Shown here piece by piece: positions 60,188 to 64,000 of a stretch of 64,000 nt of DNA (positions are counted from its first letter, which is position 1; each line of letters opens with the position of its first letter). Source of the stretch: Chryseobacterium limigenitum (GTDB taxonomy: Bacteria; Bacteroidota; Bacteroidia; Flavobacteriales; Weeksellaceae); NCBI RefSeq assembly GCF_900114875.1, contig NZ_FPKW01000003.1, forward strand, positions 124,001-188,000, read 5' to 3'. The position numbers were made by a program, and so were the translations under genes. The notes below the pieces were generated by a model that ran no database searches, was not told the origin of the DNA, and saw nothing but the letters and a program-made list of their open reading frames with translations.

Positions 60188-61438
60188 ATGAAAGGACAAA
60201 ATAAACTTTTTATAGCAATTATCGTTGCGCTTATTATTGGTGTGGGTATTGGTGGATTTGTGCATTTGCAGTATCCGGAAAGCGCAGAACCTTTTTCTAA
60301 AAACATAAAACTTCTTGGGACAGTTTTCATCAGATTGGTACAGATGATCATTGCTCCGTTGGTTTTTACAACTTTGGTGGTCGGCATTGCTAAAATGAGC
60401 GACATCAAAATGATCGGAAGGGTAGGAACAAAAGCAATGTTATGGTTTATTTCGGCATCCCTGATCTCTCTTTTTATTGGTTTGATATTGGTCAACTGGC
60501 TTGAACCGGGGCATGTGACCAAACTTCCCATTCAGGATGCGGCATCTGCCGAAGAATTATTGAAAAGCAGTAAAGGTTTTTCAATGGAAGATTTTGTAAA
60601 ACACGTAATTCCTAAAAGTATATTTGAAGCTTTTGCAACGAATGAAGTATTACAGATTGTCGTATTCTCGATCATGTTCGGGGTTGCATTGGCAAATATG
60701 GGTGAAGAATATTCTCAGCCCGTTATTAAATTATTCGACATCGTTGCTCACGGAATCCTGAAAATGGTAGGCTACATCATGTGGTTTGCCCCGTTTGGAG
60801 TTTTAGGAGCGATAGCGGCTGTCGTCGCAACCAATGGTTTCGAAATTTTTAAAGTGTATGCCATTTATTTAAGAGACTTTTTCTTTGCATTAGCAATTCT
60901 TTGGCTGGTTTTATTACTGGTCGGATATTTAATTCTAGGAAACCGTCTTTTCGAATTATTAAAAAGAATCAAGGCGCCTTTATTGATTGCCTTTTCAACA
61001 ACAAGTTCGGAGGCTGTTTTCCCGAAATTGGTTGAAGAATTGGAAAGATTTGGGTGTAACAATAGAGTCGTATCTTTCATTTTACCTTTAGGATATTCTT
61101 TCAATCTGGACGGAAGTATGATGTACATGACATTTGCATCAATTTTCATTGCTCAGATCTACGGAATTGAGATGACAATCGGACAACAAATTACCATGCT
61201 TTTAGTATTAATGCTTACTTCAAAAGGTATTGCAGGAGTTCCGAGAGCTTCTTTGGTGATTATTGTGGCTACTTGTTCCATGTTTGGAATTCCGCCGGAA
61301 GGTATTGCGTTAATCTTACCAATCGACCATTTCTGCGATATGGGAAGAAGTATGACCAACGTTTTAGGAAATGCGTTAGCTACTTCTGCGGTATCAAAAT
61401 GGGAAGGTCAGCTGGAAAATCACGGCGGTGATATGTAA
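60188..61438 (+). CDS. Dicarboxylate/amino acid:cation symporter (GltP/DctA family)
   Basis: A 416-residue polytopic transporter with eight helices and two re-entrant loops. Visible family motifs: LVQMIIAPLVFTTLVVGIAKM, the serine-rich loop FSTTSSEAVFPKL (HP1), SFNLDGSMMYMTFASIFIAQ (the NLDGT-like metal site of TM7), GIAGVPRASLVIIVATCSMFGIPPEGIALI (HP2) and DHFCDMGRSMTNVLGNALA (TM8). It takes up C4-dicarboxylates, glutamate or aspartate with H+/Na+. Substrate choice is not settled. The start at ATG 60188 is used because the upstream TTG lies in the -7 element. Confidence 0.93.
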   Translation: MKGQNKLFIAIIVALIIGVGIGGFVHLQYPESAEPFSKNIKLLGTVFIRLVQMIIAPLVFTTLVVGIAKMSDIKMIGRVGTKAMLWFISASLISLFIGLILVNWLEPGHVTKLPIQDAASAEELLKSSKGFSMEDFVKHVIPKSIFEAFATNEVLQIVVFSIMFGVALANMGEEYSQPVIKLFDIVAHGILKMVGYIMWFAPFGVLGAIAAVVATNGFEIFKVYAIYLRDFFFALAILWLVLLLVGYLILGNRLFELLKRIKAPLLIAFSTTSSEAVFPKLVEELERFGCNNRVVSFILPLGYSFNLDGSMMYMTFASIFIAQIYGIEMTIGQQITMLLVLMLTSKGIAGVPRASLVIIVATCSMFGIPPEGIALILPIDHFCDMGRSMTNVLGNALATSAVSKWEGQLENHGGDM

Positions 61439-61512
61439 AACGTCAATTTAGCTTATGCTGAGTGAATGGTCAATAGTGAATTTTTATTTTTCATTATTGA
61501 CCATTTATTTTT

Positions 61513-61635
61513 AAGGAGCAATTTCCCGCTTTCCGCACTCGCTATTTTTTTGATTTCGGTTTCGGCGAGCCTTTGGCTCGCCGAAACCGAAATCAAAAAA
61601 ATGAGCTCAAACAAATGCTACAATCGGGGCTAAGT
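61513..61635 (+). repeat. Interspersed repeat with perfect 28-bp palindrome
   Basis: Arms at 61544-61571 and 61575-61602 are exact reverse complements (28 bp) around a TTT loop. The stem interior reads GGTTTCGGCGAGCC/GGCTCGCCGAAACC, bounded by poly-T and poly-A. Flanks GCAATTTCCCGCTTTCCGC and ACAATCGGGGCTAAG match the ends of the repeat at 37242-37334. Confidence 0.9.
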
Positions 61636-61657
61636 AGTTGTCCTTCTTTCAAAGTTT

Positions 61658-61743
61658 GTCATTGCGAACCGAGGGTGAAGCAATCTCATAAAAATTTGGT
61701 AATAAAAAAGATTGCTTCGTCGCTTCGCTCCTCGCAATGACAC
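61658..61743. repeat. GTCATTGCGA inverted repeat
   Basis: Left arm GTCATTGCGAACCGAGGGTGAAGCAATCT (split) and right arm AGATTGCTTC...CTCCTCGCAATGAC pair imperfectly around an AT-rich centre. A fragment of the same family lies at 53256-53308. Confidence 0.75.
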
Positions 61744-61817
61744 CAAAATTGATTTTTAAAGAAAATCTTTGCGATCTTTGTGTTTAAAATAGATTCAATA
61801 AAAAATCAAATTATTAG

Positions 61818-62531
61818 ATGAATTTACAAAATCATAAAAATTTAATTACAGAAAATGGTTTCACGGTAATCGAAAATATTTTTTCAAACGAAGACATGGA
61901 TAAGATAATTTACGTTCTCGAAAATATAGATACCTCAAAAGAAACCTTCAGAAAATCGGAAGATCTTTTTGCAATAAGACAATTTTTGAAAGAAATTCCT
62001 GAGGTTAAAGAGCTGATTTTTAATGAAAATATTAAAACGATCATCAATCAAATCTTCGGAGAAAAATATTTTACTGTGAAAAGTATTTATTTCGATAAGC
62101 CTGAAAAATCAAACTGGTATGTTGCCTATCATCAGGATTTAACAATTTCTGTGGATAAAAAAGTTGATTTGGAAAATTTCGAACCCTGGACGACCAAACA
62201 GAATCAGTTTGCAGTTCAGCCACCGTTAGATATTCTTGAAAATATTTACACGATCAGAATCCATTTAGATGATACAGATGAAAATAATGGAGCTTTAAAA
62301 GTTGTTCCAAAATCCCACGCAAAAGGAATTTACAGACCGGAAACCATAAACTGGGACGTAGAAACAGAAGAGATCTGCAGTGTAGAGAAAGGTGGAATTA
62401 TGATCATGAAACCTTTAATCCTCCATGGTTCAAACCGTACAACAAACGGTAAGAAAAGAAGAGTTATTCATATCGAATTTTCTGATAAAGAACTTCCTGA
62501 AGAATTAAATTGGTCTGAGAGGATGAATTAA
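61818..62531 (+). CDS. Phytanoyl-CoA dioxygenase-like 2OG/Fe(II) oxygenase
   Basis: A 237-residue PhyH-family dioxygenase. The Fe ligands are His105 and Asp107 (YHQDL) and His203 (LHGSNRTTNGKKRRVIHIEF, which also supplies the 2OG Arg). The double-stranded beta-helix core is complete (IHLDDTDENNGALKVVPKSHAKGIY). Members hydroxylate diverse small molecules or side chains, so the substrate cannot be called. It is isolated between two repeat-filled gaps. Confidence 0.9.
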   Translation: MNLQNHKNLITENGFTVIENIFSNEDMDKIIYVLENIDTSKETFRKSEDLFAIRQFLKEIPEVKELIFNENIKTIINQIFGEKYFTVKSIYFDKPEKSNWYVAYHQDLTISVDKKVDLENFEPWTTKQNQFAVQPPLDILENIYTIRIHLDDTDENNGALKVVPKSHAKGIYRPETINWDVETEEICSVEKGGIMIMKPLILHGSNRTTNGKKRRVIHIEFSDKELPEELNWSERMN

Positions 62532-62547
62532 ATTTTAGCGTAAAGTT

Positions 62548-62712
62548 TGTCATCCTGAATGCAGCGCAGCGAAATGAAGAATCTCTTTTATTACGATTAA
62601 AGATCCTTCGACTCCGCTCGGGATGACATCGCTAATACTAAATGTTTTAATTCTAATGTAAAATATGCAGAATGATTTACCAGTGTCATCCTGAGCGGAG
62701 TCGAAGGATCAC
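62548..62712. repeat. GTCATCCTGA repeat cluster
   Basis: Two related units in opposite orientation: GTCATCCTGAATGCAGCGCAGCG... with GATCCTTCGACTCCGCTCGGGATGAC (62548-62628) and GTCATCCTGAGCGGAGTCGAAGGATC (62685-62710). The second is the near-reverse complement of the first unit's right arm. Confidence 0.78.
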
Positions 62713-62734
62713 TAGCCTTAACTATAAAAAATAA

Positions 62735-62761
62735 AAACCTCTTTCAAGCTGAAAGAGGTTT
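62735..62761 (-). terminator. Terminator of the GH92 gene
   Basis: Perfect 12-bp stem AAACCTCTTTCA/TGAAAGAGGTTT with a 3-nt loop; T-rich on the - strand. Confidence 0.85.
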
Positions 62762-62785
62762 ATTATTTAGATTAAAATTTAATAA

Positions 62786-64000
62786 TTATTTCACAGAAAT
62801 CTCATCAATAAAGATGTAAGCATCACCGCCAGCACCCTGATGCCACTCCGGAAGTTTTCCGAAGAAATAAGCTTTTACTTTTACATAGCGAGCTTCGGTC
62901 GGAAGAATATCTGTCTCAAAATCTTTAGTCTGAATGGTTTCATCTTTCGGATCAACCGTGTTATCAACCGTTTTTAGAAGAATAAAATCTTTTCCGTTCA
63001 TAGAAGCATAATATTCTACTTTTTTAGGCATCAAGATCCATGCTCGGCTGTCCTGAAGATAAGTTGAAGACAATTTTGTGATCTGTTGAGGAGATTTCAT
63101 ATCAATAATCGCTTCAAAAGTCTGACCTTGATACCCCAGCCATTCGCCTTTTCTCCAGTTTACATCGCCGTTGATCCCATCAATTAATGATAATTTTCCG
63201 CTCGCTGTATATTGTGGAGTTGGTTTAGAATTTACAGTGATGTCCCAATTATTTGGCCTTCTGTTGAAATTAGCTGTTACAATTGAACTTTTCTCACCAT
63301 TTCTTTCGGCATAAGCAGAAACCTGGGTGGTTTTACTGATGGTAAAAGGTTCTTTATAAGCTTTAAAAGTCTTTCTCACATTTGCGTCACCTTCATCCAT
63401 TGTCATGAAATACAATTTATCATTCGGGTTTAAAGCAGTGATTTCAACTTTCGTGGAAAAATCGAAAATTCTGTCAGCTTTAATTACCGGCGAAGCTGTC
63501 AGCTCATCATATTTATAATCTTTGAATGATTTTGCGTTCTCAAAACCAAGTTTTTTAAGTTCGTCTCTTCCTGTGTTTTTTGTAATTGTTCTTGTTGTTC
63601 CGTCTTCCAGATGAATTTTAACCTCATCAAAATAAGGAGTGGTAGTCTGCCATTCAGGTAATCCCGGTGTTACAGAATAAATTCCCATGGTACTCAAAAT
63701 ATACCATACACTCATTTGTCCGCAATCCTCATTTCCGATTAAGCCATCCGGTGTATTTTTATAAAAATTATCAAGGATATATTTGATTTTTGCATCCGTT
63801 TTTTCCGGCTTACCAACATAATTGTATAAATAAGCAATATGGTGGCTCGGCTCATTTCCTTGGGCATATTGTCCCATCAACCCTGTGATATCCACCTGTT
63901 CTCTACCAGTGGTTGTATCCGGAGCAGAGAAAATAGCATCAATAAATTGTTCAAATTTTTCTTTTCCGCCATGAGCGGCGATCAATCCGGGAATATCTTG
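62786..64000 (-). CDS. GH92 alpha-mannosidase-like protein, C-terminal part (5' end outside window)
   Basis: About 404 C-terminal residues of an exported GH92 enzyme that trims alpha-1,2/1,3-linked mannose from glycans. The frame is open to the right edge. GH92 features are seen: DIPGLIAAHGGKEKFEQFIDAIF, GNEPSHHIAYLYNYVGKPEKT, GNEDCGQMSVWYILSTMGIYSVTPG (catalytic-domain signature with the Asp/Gln pair) and a following PYFDEVKIHL strand. A carbohydrate-binding discoidin-like (F5/8 type C) domain makes up the last 150 residues (LSLIDGINGDVNWRKGEWLGYQG; KLSSTYLQDSRAWILMPKKVEYYAS). A terminator follows. Confidence 0.93.
   Translation of the reverse strand, partial: QDIPGLIAAHGGKEKFEQFIDAIFSAPDTTTGREQVDITGLMGQYAQGNEPSHHIAYLYNYVGKPEKTDAKIKYILDNFYKNTPDGLIGNEDCGQMSVWYILSTMGIYSVTPGLPEWQTTTPYFDEVKIHLEDGTTRTITKNTGRDELKKLGFENAKSFKDYKYDELTASPVIKADRIFDFSTKVEITALNPNDKLYFMTMDEGDANVRKTFKAYKEPFTISKTTQVSAYAERNGEKSSIVTANFNRRPNNWDITVNSKPTPQYTASGKLSLIDGINGDVNWRKGEWLGYQGQTFEAIIDMKSPQQITKLSSTYLQDSRAWILMPKKVEYYASMNGKDFILLKTVDNTVDPKDETIQTKDFETDILPTEARYVKVKAYFFGKLPEWHQGAGGDAYIFIDEISVK

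Larger units (their letters stand above)
61439..61817. other. 380-bp intergenic region filled with repeats
   Basis: No gene. It holds the palindrome-bearing repeat (61513-61635) and a GTCATTGCGA-type inverted repeat (61658-61743). Confidence 0.7.

Overview
The window looks like a low-GC chromosome segment from a Bacteroidota bacterium, most likely Chryseobacterium or a close Weeksellaceae relative. The evidence is the TAnnTTTG-type -7 promoter elements in front of many genes, a PorX-type (REC + PglZ) regulator of the type IX secretion system, a T9SS C-terminal sorting domain protein, a fused lpxC-fabZ, and interspersed palindromic repeats. I saw no rRNA, tRNA, CRISPR array, transposase or prophage gene.

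Region 1 (1-23.1 kb) is a surface-polysaccharide (capsule or O-antigen) locus, almost all on the + strand with many overlapping starts and stops. It begins inside a Wzc-type tyrosine autokinase. A UDP-HexNAc dehydrogenase, Wzx flippase, glycosyltransferases and an EpsG/Wzy-like polymerase follow. Next is an amidination trio (WbuX-type N-acetyl sugar amidotransferase, HisH2, HisF2), then FnlA, FnlB and FnlC for UDP-N-acetyl-L-fucosamine. The distal part has a WbuB-like transferase, two PglC/WcaJ-like phosphoglycosyl transferases, an ATP-grasp + HAD pair, a PglE-like aminotransferase and RfbC, closing at a terminator near 23.07 kb. The best overall inference is a glycan containing L-FucNAc or its acetamidino form (L-FucNAm) plus a 4-amino-4,6-dideoxy HexNAc. 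A decayed 5' copy of fnlA at 8.4 kb suggests that the glycosyltransferase + amidination + fnlA block (about 8.7-13.4 kb) was put in as a cassette. A secreted beta-helix protein lies antisense between fnlB and fnlC.

Region 2 (23.1-31.5 kb) holds rimO, two small secreted proteins behind a long leader, an RlpA-like protein, exodeoxyribonuclease III, porX, and an S41 peptidase broken by one frameshift.

Region 3 (31.7-40 kb) is a conserved core: an HD phosphohydrolase, then lpxD, lpxC-fabZ and lpxA (lipid A), a small secreted protein, efp, a second LpxD-like acyltransferase, sucD and an outer-membrane beta-barrel protein.

Region 4 (40-51.8 kb) holds a NatA/NatB-like ABC exporter, a T9SS cargo protein divergent from hemB, a 60-residue double-glycine-leader peptide with four Cys (bacteriocin-like), an LptB-like ATPase with an unusual C-terminal extension, an MsbA-like exporter, a striking 8-bp minisatellite before a WYL regulator, a DinB protein, a PduO-type cobalamin adenosyltransferase, thiamine pyrophosphokinase and a lipoprotein tyrosine phosphatase.

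Region 5 (51.8-64 kb) holds arginine decarboxylase and agmatinase (putrescine synthesis) around a HAD phosphatase, an Ada-like/AlkB-like alkylation-repair pair, a CocE/NonD hydrolase, two BON-domain proteins, a dicarboxylate/amino-acid symporter, a phytanoyl-CoA dioxygenase-like protein and the C-terminal part of a GH92 mannosidase. Several families of interspersed hairpin repeats sit between these genes, including a perfect 28-bp inverted repeat at 61.5 kb.
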